A stretch of DNA of 36,698 nucleotides from an uncultured Flavobacteriales bacterium (GTDB lineage: Bacteria; Bacteroidota; Bacteroidia; Flavobacteriales; JBLHRE01): positions 1-36,698 of the forward strand of contig CAKZPI010000040.1 in assembly GCA_937139155.1 (NCBI GenBank), written 5' to 3'. Position 1 is the stretch's first letter. Each line of letters begins with the position of its first letter. Under the pieces are notes generated by a model that saw nothing but the letters and a program-made list of their open reading frames with translations, was not told the origin of the DNA and made no database searches. The position numbers and the translations under genes are program-made. Shown in pieces: positions 30,482 to 36,698 of this stretch.

Positions 30482-30622
30482 TCATATTTCCTCCGGATTA
30501 AAGCTGAGGGCTTCCTTTGCAGTCCAACAATTTTCAGGGGCGTCTATGGCTTCCGAAATCTCCTCCAAAGCCTCGCGATACTTTTTGACGAGGGAGAGGA
30601 GGAGCTTAAAGTCCTCATGCAC
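30482..30622 (-). CDS. Small hypothetical protein, start uncertain
   Basis: This is a 46-residue protein from GTG 30622: HEDFKLLLSLVKKYREALEE, then IDAPENCWTAKEAL. The frame is open and looks coding further upstream (ITHLFGFSYGDGVV), back to an ATA at 30661 that overlaps the previous stop as ATAA, with GGAGA upstream. Non-standard ATA initiation or a mutated ATG would give 59 residues. Helical and acidic; unknown function. Confidence 0.5.
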   Translation of the reverse strand: MHEDFKLLLSLVKKYREALEEISEAIDAPENCWTAKEALSFNPEEI

Positions 30623-30657
30623 TACCCCATCGCCATAAGAGAATCCGAATAGGTGGG

Positions 30658-30945
30658 TTATAAATTGTATTTCTCCCTAATCATACATCGCCACTTTTCA
30701 AATCCACCATCCTCCAGGTTATTAAGGCATTCATCTAGTTCCCACCATTCATCAGAATCAGCCTCCCGGTTTTGAGCCTTACATTCCTCAAAGCACTCAT
30801 TGTGAGAATGCCTTGAAAAAAACTCCCCATCGAACTTTCCGTAATCATACTGGCAAGGGTATGTTGCAGGGATTTGCAGACGGCAAAGGAAGCAGGTGTG
30901 GTTTTTCCTAGTCCTTTGGATTTTATAATGGTTGTAAAATTCCAT
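30658..30945 (-). CDS. Small zinc-finger protein
   Basis: This is a 95-residue protein. CFLCR at 18-22 and SRHSHNECFEEC near 44-55 give a CxxC...HxxxC zinc site, typical of small phage treble-clef-like proteins. The second half is acidic (SDEWWELDECLNNLEDG). The ribosome binding site is weak. Possibly a nucleic-acid or host-protein binder. Confidence 0.6.
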   Translation of the reverse strand: MEFYNHYKIQRTRKNHTCFLCRLQIPATYPCQYDYGKFDGEFFSRHSHNECFEECKAQNREADSDEWWELDECLNNLEDGGFEKWRCMIREKYNL

Positions 30946-30960
30946 AGTTATCGAGCCCCC

Positions 30961-31155
30961 CTAATTTAATGGCGTGTCTTGCCCCTTCCATTCTTCCCAT
31001 AAAGCCTTTAAATCATCAAGGGTGGTGGAGTCGATTACGAGGTTTCCATCCTCATTTTCGGTGAGATTTTCAAAGAAATCGGAGAGTTTATGACCAATAA
31101 GTTCAAGGGTCACAGCCCTTTGGGTTTCGGGGGATAGGTATTGATCCGCTTCCAT
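30961..31155 (-). CDS. Small acidic helical protein
   Basis: This is a 64-residue protein: MEADQYLSPETQRAVTLELI, then FENLTENEDGNLVID and LKALWEEW. ATG 31155 shares its A with the stop of the XhlA-like gene (TAATG), which decides the start; the longer frame from 31227 would overlap that gene. Unknown function. Confidence 0.6.
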   Translation of the reverse strand: MEADQYLSPETQRAVTLELIGHKLSDFFENLTENEDGNLVIDSTTLDDLKALWEEWKGQDTPLN

Positions 31156-31331
31156 TATTTTCCAGTATGGATCCGATAAAAGTTGTAAGCCACGATGACA
31201 ACCATCACCATCCCGGATGCTCGCCATAATGCCTTTTCAAGCCAGCGAATCCGCTTTTCATGGTCCCGGTGAATTGACTTGATCTCCTCAAACTTTTCAT
31301 CCAGGTATTTAATTAATTGTGGCCCTTCCAT
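31155..31331 (-). CDS. XhlA-like small membrane protein
   Basis: This is a 58-residue protein, below usual ORF cut-offs. An amphipathic helix (LIKYLDEKFEEIKSIHRDHE, KRIRWLEKALWR) leads to a C-terminal membrane segment (GMVMVVIVAYNFY). This is the layout of XhlA/haemolysin-type accessory lysis proteins. GAGAGGG lies upstream of ATG 31331. It follows directly on another small membrane protein gene, suggesting a holin cassette. Confidence 0.6.
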   Translation of the reverse strand: MEGPQLIKYLDEKFEEIKSIHRDHEKRIRWLEKALWRASGMVMVVIVAYNFYRIHTGK

Positions 31332-31340
31332 GGTGCCCTC

Positions 31341-31484
31341 TCATTCCCACCCTATTTTGAGGTGGCTAGATATAAATATGGCTATTTCGATTAATTTCCA
31401 TAATGCCAAGGGGACCGCTATTAATAGCGCGATAACCATGGTTTTATAAAGTGATACTAGCCCATCGCCCAGTCGCCCATACAC
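31341..31484 (-). CDS. Very small membrane protein, holin candidate
   Basis: This is a 47-residue protein from GTG 31484. MVIALLIAVPLALWKLIEIA is strongly hydrophobic and continues IFIS. The start overlaps the stop of the previous gene region (GTAATTAGCGTG). A short hydrophobic protein next to an XhlA-like gene could be a holin or an accessory. No catalytic endolysin sits beside it. Confidence 0.5.
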   Translation of the reverse strand: MYGRLGDGLVSLYKTMVIALLIAVPLALWKLIEIAIFISSHLKIGWE

Positions 31485-31485
31485 G

Positions 31486-31725
31486 CTAATTACCTAACCT
31501 TTTTGCCATTTTAAAGCCGAGCATGAAAATCGCTTTTCTTGATAACTTCGGGCCGCTTAAATACTGCTTTGCCCTGTTCCATGCTATTTTGGCGGGTCGA
31601 TCAGCGGGGGAATCATTGAGGACAAGCAGAAATTCATCCTCACTCAACGGGGTGTGTTTCTTACATTGAGGGTCAATTTCTCTCACAGCCTCTTCAGGTA
31701 TTATCTCACCAGTCTCAATATGCAT
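31486..31725 (-). CDS. Hypothetical protein
   Basis: This is a 79-residue protein: MHIETGEIIPEEAVREIDPQ, then LSEDEFLLVLNDSP, and a basic end (RKAIFMLGFKMAKRLGN). ATG 31725 is preferred because GGAGG lies six bases upstream, inside the longer alternative from 31737. Not recognised. It follows the coiled-coil gene closely. Confidence 0.6.
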   Translation of the reverse strand: MHIETGEIIPEEAVREIDPQCKKHTPLSEDEFLLVLNDSPADRPAKIAWNRAKQYLSGPKLSRKAIFMLGFKMAKRLGN

Positions 31726-31737
31726 TTTGTCCTCCAT

Positions 31738-32016
31738 TCACATCTCACTAGGGGGAATCCCAGGTAAGGTCACCGCATCAGGATCTTGGGGAGTTCCCAC
31801 ATGCCTCTGAGAACCTTCATTTTCCGTTTTAACGGCCCTTAGCTTAGGCGCAGGGGTCGAGGCAACATTGCTCGGCAAAAGCCCACCTAGCTTCTGTATG
31901 GCAGTCTCAAGCTGTTGCGCGAGTATGGTTTGCCTCTGAAGTAGATCAGTGAGGTTTTCACACTTTTCTCTCACGGTTCCTAGTTTGCTCTGAAGTTCCT
32001 TGATTACTAGTTCCAT
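31738..32016 (-). CDS. Coiled-coil protein
   Basis: This is a 92-residue protein. The N-terminal half (MELVIKELQSKLGTVREKCE, LQRQTILAQQLETAIQKLGG) is a clear coiled coil; the rest is Pro/Thr-rich and disordered. GGGGAGAAA precedes the ATG. It overlaps the upstream gene by 59 bases in another frame. Confidence 0.6.
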   Translation of the reverse strand: MELVIKELQSKLGTVREKCENLTDLLQRQTILAQQLETAIQKLGGLLPSNVASTPAPKLRAVKTENEGSQRHVGTPQDPDAVTLPGIPPSEM

Positions 32017-32152
32017 TTTCTCCCCCTTTCTTTTTCAATGCTTCATTCAAATGCTTGTCATAAACTTCCTGAAGTGATGCCGGAAACCAATGGTCAATCA
32101 GTTTTTCCCACTTCTTTCTTTCGTCCTCACTGACTGTCCATAGGCGGGTCAT
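31958..32152 (-). CDS. Small charged protein
   Basis: This is a 64-residue protein: MTRLWTVSEDERKKWEKLID, then FPASLQEVYDKHLNEALKKK and a Gly/Ser/Thr-rich end. ATG 32152 with GGAGG upstream decides the start; the longer frame from 32170 reads through Glu-Met repeats formed by the binding sites themselves. It overlaps the zinc-ribbon gene's stop by four bases. Confidence 0.55.
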   Translation of the reverse strand: MTRLWTVSEDERKKWEKLIDHWFPASLQEVYDKHLNEALKKKGGENGTSNQGTSEQTRNRERKV

Positions 32153-32346
32153 TTCCTCCATCTCCTCCACGCTTGCTTAATAGGATTACATCCACAAATT
32201 GAATCCCCAACAGACCTTCCAAGTAATCCCGCCGTGAAATCTGACTTGATTTTCATTATCCCCTTTTTACACGAGGGACAGGTTAACCCCGTGGGCTCTA
32301 CCCCTGCCTTTGCCTCCCTAAAATCAATTGCTGATAAAACTCTCAT
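32149..32346 (-). CDS. Small zinc-ribbon protein
   Basis: This is a 65-residue protein. LTCPSCKKGIMKIKSDF and SICGC form a zinc ribbon; the C-terminus is basic (KQAWRRWRK), fitting DNA or RNA binding. ATGA coupling joins it to the methyltransferase gene upstream, and GAGAAGAGA precedes the ATG. A partner or regulator of the methyltransferase is possible. Confidence 0.6.
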   Translation of the reverse strand: MRVLSAIDFREAKAGVEPTGLTCPSCKKGIMKIKSDFTAGLLGRSVGDSICGCNPIKQAWRRWRK

Positions 32347-32777
32347 TTTCTCTTCTCCGGATCCAAAATGAACGCCATTGTCCAGTTGGAAACCGCCTTT
32401 TGTGGCTCGTTATCCTCAATGGAATGCCACCTCACATTTCCAAGGCTTCGAAGTTCTGCCCCCGCATTCACCAGGTAATGGATCCAGCGGTGTATAGGAA
32501 ATACCATAACCACCTTTTTCCCTTTTTGGTACTCCCAAATCGCCTTCCTTGCCCATGCGGTAAAACCCGCTTTCTTTCCATCCACCTGGATAACAGTGAA
32601 CGGGGGATTGACGTAAGTGCTCTCCCCCCATTCCTCTTCCAACCCATTGAATCCCTCAGGTAAGGGGTAAGGACAGGCATCGAAATCAAAGCCAAATTCC
32701 TTTTGGAGTGCCTCCATCAAGGTGGGAGGGGTTAACCAATAATGCTTTCCCTTTTTATCGCCATTGAAAAATCCCAT
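32343..32777 (-). CDS. Phage DNA N6-adenine methyltransferase (Dam type)
   Basis: This is a 144-residue protein. YWLTPPTLMEALQKEF, then GFDFDACPYPL (29-39), STYVNPPF with the NPPF catalytic motif at 57-60, and KVVMVFPIHRWIHY follow the phage Dam family (PF05869). It transfers a methyl group from AdoMet to adenine. Site specificity is often GATC in relatives but cannot be proved here. AAAGGGG precedes the ATG. It lies 13 bases after the portal stop. Roles could be restriction evasion or marking of the GATC repeats in the initiator gene. Confidence 0.82.
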   Translation of the reverse strand: MGFFNGDKKGKHYWLTPPTLMEALQKEFGFDFDACPYPLPEGFNGLEEEWGESTYVNPPFTVIQVDGKKAGFTAWARKAIWEYQKGKKVVMVFPIHRWIHYLVNAGAELRSLGNVRWHSIEDNEPQKAVSNWTMAFILDPEKRK

Positions 32778-32790
32778 TCATTCCCCTTTG

Positions 32791-34845
32791 TTAAACCGCT
32801 GGCACTACACCCACGGGTTGAGACGGTAAGCCTACCGGCTGTTGAGTTACCGCCTGAAACTGTTGAATCTGCGCAAGCAAAGCCTGATTTTCCTCAGTTA
32901 ATTGCTGAATCAAAAGCATCTCCTGATCCTTTGCCTCCATCATTTCCAAGAGCTTCGCCTTTTTAGGCGGATCAGTAAACTCCACCAATTCCCTACCGTC
33001 CAGGACACCAAGCTCCACAAGGTCAAGTCCGAATTGCCAGATATCAAGCTTGTCAAGTTCACTGGAAGTCCCTGGTGCAATAATAACTTCATGTTGCCCG
33101 TCTGGAATCTGTTGGGGTAGGAAATTGACCGTAATAAGTTGGCCCTTATCGTCAAATATTCTGAGCTTTCTCTCACTGGTATATTTTTGAGTAATGAAAC
33201 CCAGAATGATTCTCCCTTCAAGCGTGTTAGAAAACTCCTCAAACATTTGGATCTTGAGACGTGTCCTCCCCCGACTGTTCTGGGTGAGTCGTTTAACTGC
33301 CTCCCCACTCTTTGGATCCCGTGGAACCCTCCCCTCACTAAACTCGTTCTGGCCTGTAATCTCATCGATATCACTCTTTTCCCTTATCATGGTTTGATTG
33401 AACTGGGGTGACACCTGAGCAGGTGTTAGCCTTGAAACAGAAGTGCCGGGTTTTTTCCGAATGACCAACCCCTGCTTGTTAGTAAGGCTTTGGGGAGTTA
33501 CCCCGGAGTTAGAATCAATAAGCCACCCTGAATTAGAGTTTAGGTGAAGTCCCTGTCTTTCCGAATCAAATAACTCATTGATAACCTTTTGCATGGGAAT
33601 GATGTTCTCACCCTGCCCGGTTCCATATGGCCCATTTTCATCCTTGAAACAATAGTAGGGAACCAGGGGAGGAATACCAAGATCCACCACGGGAGCGCCA
33701 TTATAAATCAAAAGCTCACCTATTTTGGTGACCTGCCTCCAATTGTTTTTGTATTTAGGACGTTTATTAGATTCATTCACGTTGTCCTCAATCATTTTTT
33801 CATGGGATTCCTGGTGGGTTCTGGAAATGGTGAGACGGGTAAGGTCCTCAATACTTAAGCCCACCTCTTCAGTTTCAGCGCGTCTCAGTATGTCCTCAAT
33901 GAAAGCATCGTCAATCACATCAGGGTCGAGCTTCAAGACAGTTGAGAGGAGCACCCTGTCTGCCTCCGCATGACTCCTCAAATGTTCCAAATGATCTTGG
34001 AAAGGCTCAACAGGTGATGAATTACCCTTAACAAATCCTGCCTCCTCCTGAAGGACTTGAGCCTGGGTCTCATCCTCTGGTATCCGCTCCATGGAATAGT
34101 CTTTAACGTATCCCTCCTCAACAATCACAATCTCCTCCATATCGAACCTGTCCAAAATACCCTTAGCACCCTCCTTTCCGCTCATTAGCGGGTCTCTCGT
34201 CTCCATTGTGTTGCCTGAGGAGGCTCCTGAATTCAGCCCTAAAACCTTAAGTAAACCCTTTCGGTTTGGTCTAATTCTGTCTGAAAAGCTCGGGTATAGA
34301 CGCTTGGCCTTATTGATATGCATGGGGAGCATGACTCCCACAAATGATCCCTCATGGGGGAGGTTGGCGGTCGGGTCCACAAACACCAGGGGCCAAGGTA
34401 AGACCTGACAACTTACATCACCCTCTCCATTGATATCCGGATCCCAGTCGTACCATTTCCAGCCATCGCCGAATTTTAAGAGGGATTTTGTAACCTCAAC
34501 ATTTTTCATGAAAGTATGATTTAGGCGGTGGACGTGTTTGATCGCGGCGCCAAACATTTCCGCTGCGATTTCCCCATCTGTTGAGGCATCCTCATCGGGT
34601 ACGACTGTACTGGCTGGCCTGGAATCAAGCATGATGGGGGCCTCCCCCTCGATTTTGGACCATAGCCAGTTTTTGAAAGGTTTTCGGAGTTTATTTGTAT
34701 GGTGGTTTCCTTCAAAAAAGTCATGCACTTCGTTTCTGGTATCTGTGAAATTTCTGTTCCTGAAATTGGAGATTGATTTCACCCACTCATCAAATTCCCT
34801 GATGGCATCCTTGCTTTTTGTGGATGGGAGCTTTTCAATAGGCAT
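32791..34845 (-). CDS. Portal protein
   Basis: This is a 684-residue protein. IREFDEWVKSISNFRNRN, DGEIAAEMFGAAIKHV, LLKFGDGWKWYDWDPDI and VLPWPLVFVDPTA in the first 200 residues, and GYVKDYSMERIPED, VVDLGIPPLVPYYCFKDENG and IDEITGQNEFSEGRVP later, are typical portal sequence of short-tailed phages. The portal ring is the vertex for packaging and tail attachment. The C-terminus is a Gln-rich helix and Pro/Val tail. It is separated from the terminase, scaffold and capsid genes by several kilobases and two strand switches, which is unusual. Confidence 0.82.
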   Translation of the reverse strand: MPIEKLPSTKSKDAIREFDEWVKSISNFRNRNFTDTRNEVHDFFEGNHHTNKLRKPFKNWLWSKIEGEAPIMLDSRPASTVVPDEDASTDGEIAAEMFGAAIKHVHRLNHTFMKNVEVTKSLLKFGDGWKWYDWDPDINGEGDVSCQVLPWPLVFVDPTANLPHEGSFVGVMLPMHINKAKRLYPSFSDRIRPNRKGLLKVLGLNSGASSGNTMETRDPLMSGKEGAKGILDRFDMEEIVIVEEGYVKDYSMERIPEDETQAQVLQEEAGFVKGNSSPVEPFQDHLEHLRSHAEADRVLLSTVLKLDPDVIDDAFIEDILRRAETEEVGLSIEDLTRLTISRTHQESHEKMIEDNVNESNKRPKYKNNWRQVTKIGELLIYNGAPVVDLGIPPLVPYYCFKDENGPYGTGQGENIIPMQKVINELFDSERQGLHLNSNSGWLIDSNSGVTPQSLTNKQGLVIRKKPGTSVSRLTPAQVSPQFNQTMIREKSDIDEITGQNEFSEGRVPRDPKSGEAVKRLTQNSRGRTRLKIQMFEEFSNTLEGRIILGFITQKYTSERKLRIFDDKGQLITVNFLPQQIPDGQHEVIIAPGTSSELDKLDIWQFGLDLVELGVLDGRELVEFTDPPKKAKLLEMMEAKDQEMLLIQQLTEENQALLAQIQQFQAVTQQPVGLPSQPVGVVPAV

Positions 34846-34893
34846 ATGTTTTATCCTTATGCGTTATAATTCTACTAATTGGAGGTTTTTCCC
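34846..34893. promoter_or_regulatory. Short divergent gap with TATAAT box
   Basis: The 48 bases between the portal start and the plus-strand gene hold a perfect TATAAT at 34865-34870, but no good -35 at the usual distance. GGATAAA would serve the portal gene and GGAGG the rightward gene. Confidence 0.35.
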
Positions 34894-35439
34894 ATGATTC
34901 GCCAACGGTTAAAAAATGGCAATACCCAAATATTATACTCTTTTAGATTCTCTGATGGGTATAGCGGACATCTTACCATCAAGGATGCTTTAACGTATCG
35001 AGATGAGATGGGTGTGAGTATTACAAAAAACGAAGCCGAAAGGCTCGCAAGGGAACCATGGCGCATGGCCGTTAGGCGGAAAAAGGACGGGTTTCAAGAG
35101 GGTTGGCAACCTGGGTTAGGTGAGTATGTATCCTGTCCGGGGGAGTATAAAAGGAAAATAAAAGAGGCAGGATTAATTGAAGTGGGAAATGAACCCTTTG
35201 ATTTTGGTTACAAAGGTGAACCCAATGAGTTTTATACCGATGAGATTATAAAAGACTTACATAATAAAGGACTTGGAAAAGATATCGGGGACAATGGGTG
35301 GCACCACCTTCGGGAAAAAGAACAAAAAGAAATCAAGCAAGAAATTAAAGAAAATAGCATCAGGTGGGATGGGGAGAAAACAATTGCACCCGCTCCCGTG
35401 GATTCTTCCGACCTGAAAGATTGTGGAATGGGGGAGTGA
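34894..35439 (+). CDS. Hypothetical protein
   Basis: This is a 181-residue protein. ATG 34894 with GGAGG upstream is preferred to TTG 34879. FSDGYSGHLTIKDALTYRDE, YVSCPGEYKRKIKEAGL and WHHLREKEQKEIKQEIKE are its most structured parts. It is charged and probably soluble. I do not recognise it. Its stop overlaps the next ATG (TGATG), starting a three-gene coupled unit. Confidence 0.6.
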   Translation: MIRQRLKNGNTQILYSFRFSDGYSGHLTIKDALTYRDEMGVSITKNEAERLAREPWRMAVRRKKDGFQEGWQPGLGEYVSCPGEYKRKIKEAGLIEVGNEPFDFGYKGEPNEFYTDEIIKDLHNKGLGKDIGDNGWHHLREKEQKEIKQEIKENSIRWDGEKTIAPAPVDSSDLKDCGMGE

Positions 35440-35723
35440 TGAAACCGCTCGCAAGTGAACAGATTGAACTCATCCCCGCCGACATGGTGGAGGAGATTGT
35501 TAAGGCCGCGTGTATTGAAATGGGGGAGGCCGCTTTTAAAGAGGGACTCCAAAAAGGGAAACGAAAGGGTTACCAGATGGCCCAAAAAGATATGGATGAG
35601 GTTGTCATGAGGGAAATCAAGGTTGCGGCACAATTGGAAGTTAATATCCTCCGGGTGGTTCAATCCCGGTGCAAGTTACTTAAACCCCCAAAAATTAAAA
35701 AGGTGGCGCACGATGAGAACTAA
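35439..35723 (+). CDS. Hypothetical helical protein
   Basis: This is a 94-residue protein. ATG 35439 overlaps the previous stop and follows GGGGGAG. It reads IPADMVEEIVKAACIEMGEA, EGLQKGKRKGYQMAQKDMDE and is predicted mostly helical, with basic ends. Not recognised. It overlaps the membrane protein gene that follows by 11 bases. Confidence 0.6.
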   Translation: MKPLASEQIELIPADMVEEIVKAACIEMGEAAFKEGLQKGKRKGYQMAQKDMDEVVMREIKVAAQLEVNILRVVQSRCKLLKPPKIKKVAHDEN

Positions 35724-35976
35724 ACTCCTGGTAATCCTCCATGTGGTTTACACTGTCTCACTTATCGCAATTGGTATTTATTTGTTTGATCACAGGGGAT
35801 CCATTGACAGGAACTACAACTATATAGAACAGTTGACCGGAATTTCTCAAACGTCTCTGGCCACCCAGGAGAGAATTGTTTCCGCCATGGGGTACATGAA
35901 TTTCAAGCTCCATATCTTAGAGGGTATCCAGGAGTATGAATCCCAAAAGGTGGATCCAAAACCAGAGCAGTTATAA
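35713..35976 (+). CDS. Small membrane protein with coiled-coil tail
   Basis: This is an 87-residue protein. MRTKLLVILHVVYTVSLIAI is a membrane segment, followed by FDHRGSIDRNYNYIEQL and a helical tail. One N-terminal membrane anchor and a periplasmic-type tail resemble small lysis or immunity proteins. The ATG lies inside the end of the previous gene, so it is likely coupled. No family recognised. Confidence 0.6.
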   Translation: MRTKLLVILHVVYTVSLIAIGIYLFDHRGSIDRNYNYIEQLTGISQTSLATQERIVSAMGYMNFKLHILEGIQEYESQKVDPKPEQL

Positions 35977-36283
35977 GTTTTTGCATAAAATATTCAGATT
36001 TTTATAATTCGGTCGTAATTAGCCAAAATACAACCAAAAAATAAAATCCCCCCTTCCCTCCATCCATGAAGTTCCAGGGGGTTCCCTTGCACCAGGAGGA
36101 CTGGTTTTAAGGAGTTCTCTCTAAACCCACCTAGATTCTAACCCCTTTTTAAACCCCTTGCATCCCCCCGAAATCATTAGGTTTTATTTTTTTCACTTTT
36201 TTCTCATTTTTGTGTTGCTTAATTCCGTTATGTGGTGCATAATGTATTTATAAGAGTCGGGGGACTCAGAAAGAGAGGCAAAC
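35977..36283 (+). promoter_or_regulatory. 307-base gap with a putative promoter and operator
   Basis: No gene is seen here. Near its end lies TTGCTT (36215-36220), a 17-base spacer and CATAAT (36238-36243), a fair sigma70-type promoter for the gene at 36284. TTATG (36228-36232) and CATAA (36238-36242) form an inverted repeat overlapping the -10, a possible operator. A weak stem ACCAG-GAGGA-CTGGT followed by TTT (36091-36108) may end the preceding operon. The middle is T-rich and has two AACCCCTT-like copies. Confidence 0.45.
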
Positions 36284-36565
36284 ATGGCTTGGGCAAACGA
36301 AAGACAAATGGCGGCAGAGCAATTCGGGAGGGACACTGACGAATCGTGGTCTATCCACCATCCATCAAGGCACCGGGAATACAATGCCTTCATGAGTGGT
36401 TCCCACTGGGCTAGAGAATATTGCTTTGCAAATTTAAAGATATTGATTAATGCCTTAGAGAATATAGACCGTATGGACATTTTTGATGATGATCAACGCT
36501 TTGGCGAAGAGGCCAGAAGAGCATTAGCTAAATGGAAAAACCTGAATGAAACACCTAAAAATTAA
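36284..36565 (+). CDS. Hypothetical protein upstream of the tRNA-like gene
   Basis: This is a 93-residue protein: MAWANERQMAAEQFGRDTDE, then WSIHHPSRHREYNAFMSGSH and a helical C-terminus (FGEEARRALAKWKNLN). GAGAGGC precedes the ATG. The pattern of aromatic and His residues is seen in small phage early proteins I cannot name. It probably shares a transcript with the tRNA-like gene and the early operon. Confidence 0.6.
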   Translation: MAWANERQMAAEQFGRDTDESWSIHHPSRHREYNAFMSGSHWAREYCFANLKILINALENIDRMDIFDDDQRFGEEARRALAKWKNLNETPKN

Positions 36566-36574
36566 GAATTTCAT

Positions 36575-36643
36575 GCATGGGTGGCCTAATGGCAAGGCCC
36601 GGGGTTGCCCCGGAGTATGTGGGTTCGATTCCCACCCCATGCA
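36575..36643 (+). tRNA. tRNA-like cloverleaf with contracted anticodon arm
   Basis: The acceptor stem GCATGGG/CCCATGC (7 bp), D-stem GCCT/AGGC with GG in the loop, and T-arm GTGGG-TTCGATT-CCCAC are all perfect. The total is only 69 bases. The anticodon arm is a self-complementary CCGGGG-TTG-CCCCGG. A 5-bp stem leaves a 5-base loop (GTTGC), and a 4-bp stem leaves loop GGTTGCC without the usual T33. No isotype can be assigned; TTG (Gln) or GCC (Gly) are the closest readings. CCA is not encoded. It crosses the contig junction. Confidence 0.6.
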
Positions 36644-36698
36644 CTAAACTGCATTATTAACAGGTTTTATCATGTCATAAAGGACATAAATAAATGGA
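36622..36698. repeat. Right copy of the 77-bp terminal direct repeat
   Basis: These 77 bases are identical to bases 1-77. The copy begins in the T-arm of the tRNA-like gene. Read around the join, the tRNA-like gene is complete and lies upstream of the gene at 113. Confidence 0.95.

Noticed and set aside
33139..33411. Plus-strand frames within the portal gene
   Set aside because: They lie wholly inside a 684-codon gene with portal motifs and look like shadows.
36193..36480. Antisense frame opposite the last small gene
   Set aside because: The plus-strand gene has a promoter-like region, a ribosome binding site and a normal composition; the antisense frame has none.
36575..36643. tRNA 3' end as a phage attachment site
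   Set aside because: No tyrosine or serine integrase gene is seen anywhere, and the whole cloverleaf is present rather than only a 3' fragment.

Overview
The window reads as one complete or near-complete genome of a tailed bacteriophage, about 36.6 kb. The first 77 bases recur exactly as the last 77 bases, so the contig closes on itself. Evidence for a phage: a small and large terminase pair, portal, scaffold, major capsid, a tail hub and adaptor, and three putative ejection proteins. No tape measure, tail tube or sheath is visible, which fits a short-tailed (podovirus-like) virion. Spanin-like genes, lipoboxes, Sec signal peptides and an O-antigen-ligase-like membrane protein point to a Gram-negative host; the species cannot be named from the sequence. 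I see no DNA polymerase, helicase, integrase or recognisable repressor.

Layout. (1) 113-12471, plus strand: early and packaging genes. These are several small zinc-ribbon proteins, a Cas4/AddB-like nuclease with an ERF-type annealing protein, a BamE-like lipoprotein, a replication initiator with iteron-like GATC repeats inside it, a probable helicase-loader-like protein, a LamG protein, a DUF1064-type nuclease, a Tad2 (DUF2829) anti-Thoeris candidate, a DUF4091-type glycosidase-like lipoprotein, then TerS and TerL. (2) 12468-26800, minus strand: a nested spanin pair, small proteins, an M15-like protein, ejection proteins, an exported fibre-like protein, tail hub, adaptor, an O-antigen-ligase-like protein, an exported decoration-like protein, capsid and scaffold. 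(3) 26993-28389, plus strand: a zinc-finger metallophosphoesterase and an HExxH protein. (4) 28407-34845, minus strand: many very short translationally coupled genes, two hexanucleotide repeat arrays each sitting in a gene leader, small membrane proteins, a Dam-type methyltransferase and the portal. (5) 34894-36565, plus strand: four small genes, then a tRNA-like cloverleaf that crosses the contig junction.

How it may work. The nuclease and annealing protein would recombine DNA. The initiator and loader-like protein would recruit the host replisome to an origin inside the initiator gene. TerS and TerL would package DNA through the portal. Tad2 and the methyltransferase are likely counter-defence or, for the methyltransferase, origin control. 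The lipoproteins, the O-antigen-ligase-like protein and the two Sec-exported structural-type proteins suggest unusual investment in the host envelope. The most notable points are the exported virion-type proteins, the ligase-like gene in the head operon, the GATC iterons paired with a phage methyltransferase, the repeat-array cassettes, the tRNA with a contracted anticodon arm, and a frameshifted second zinc ribbon after the ERF gene.
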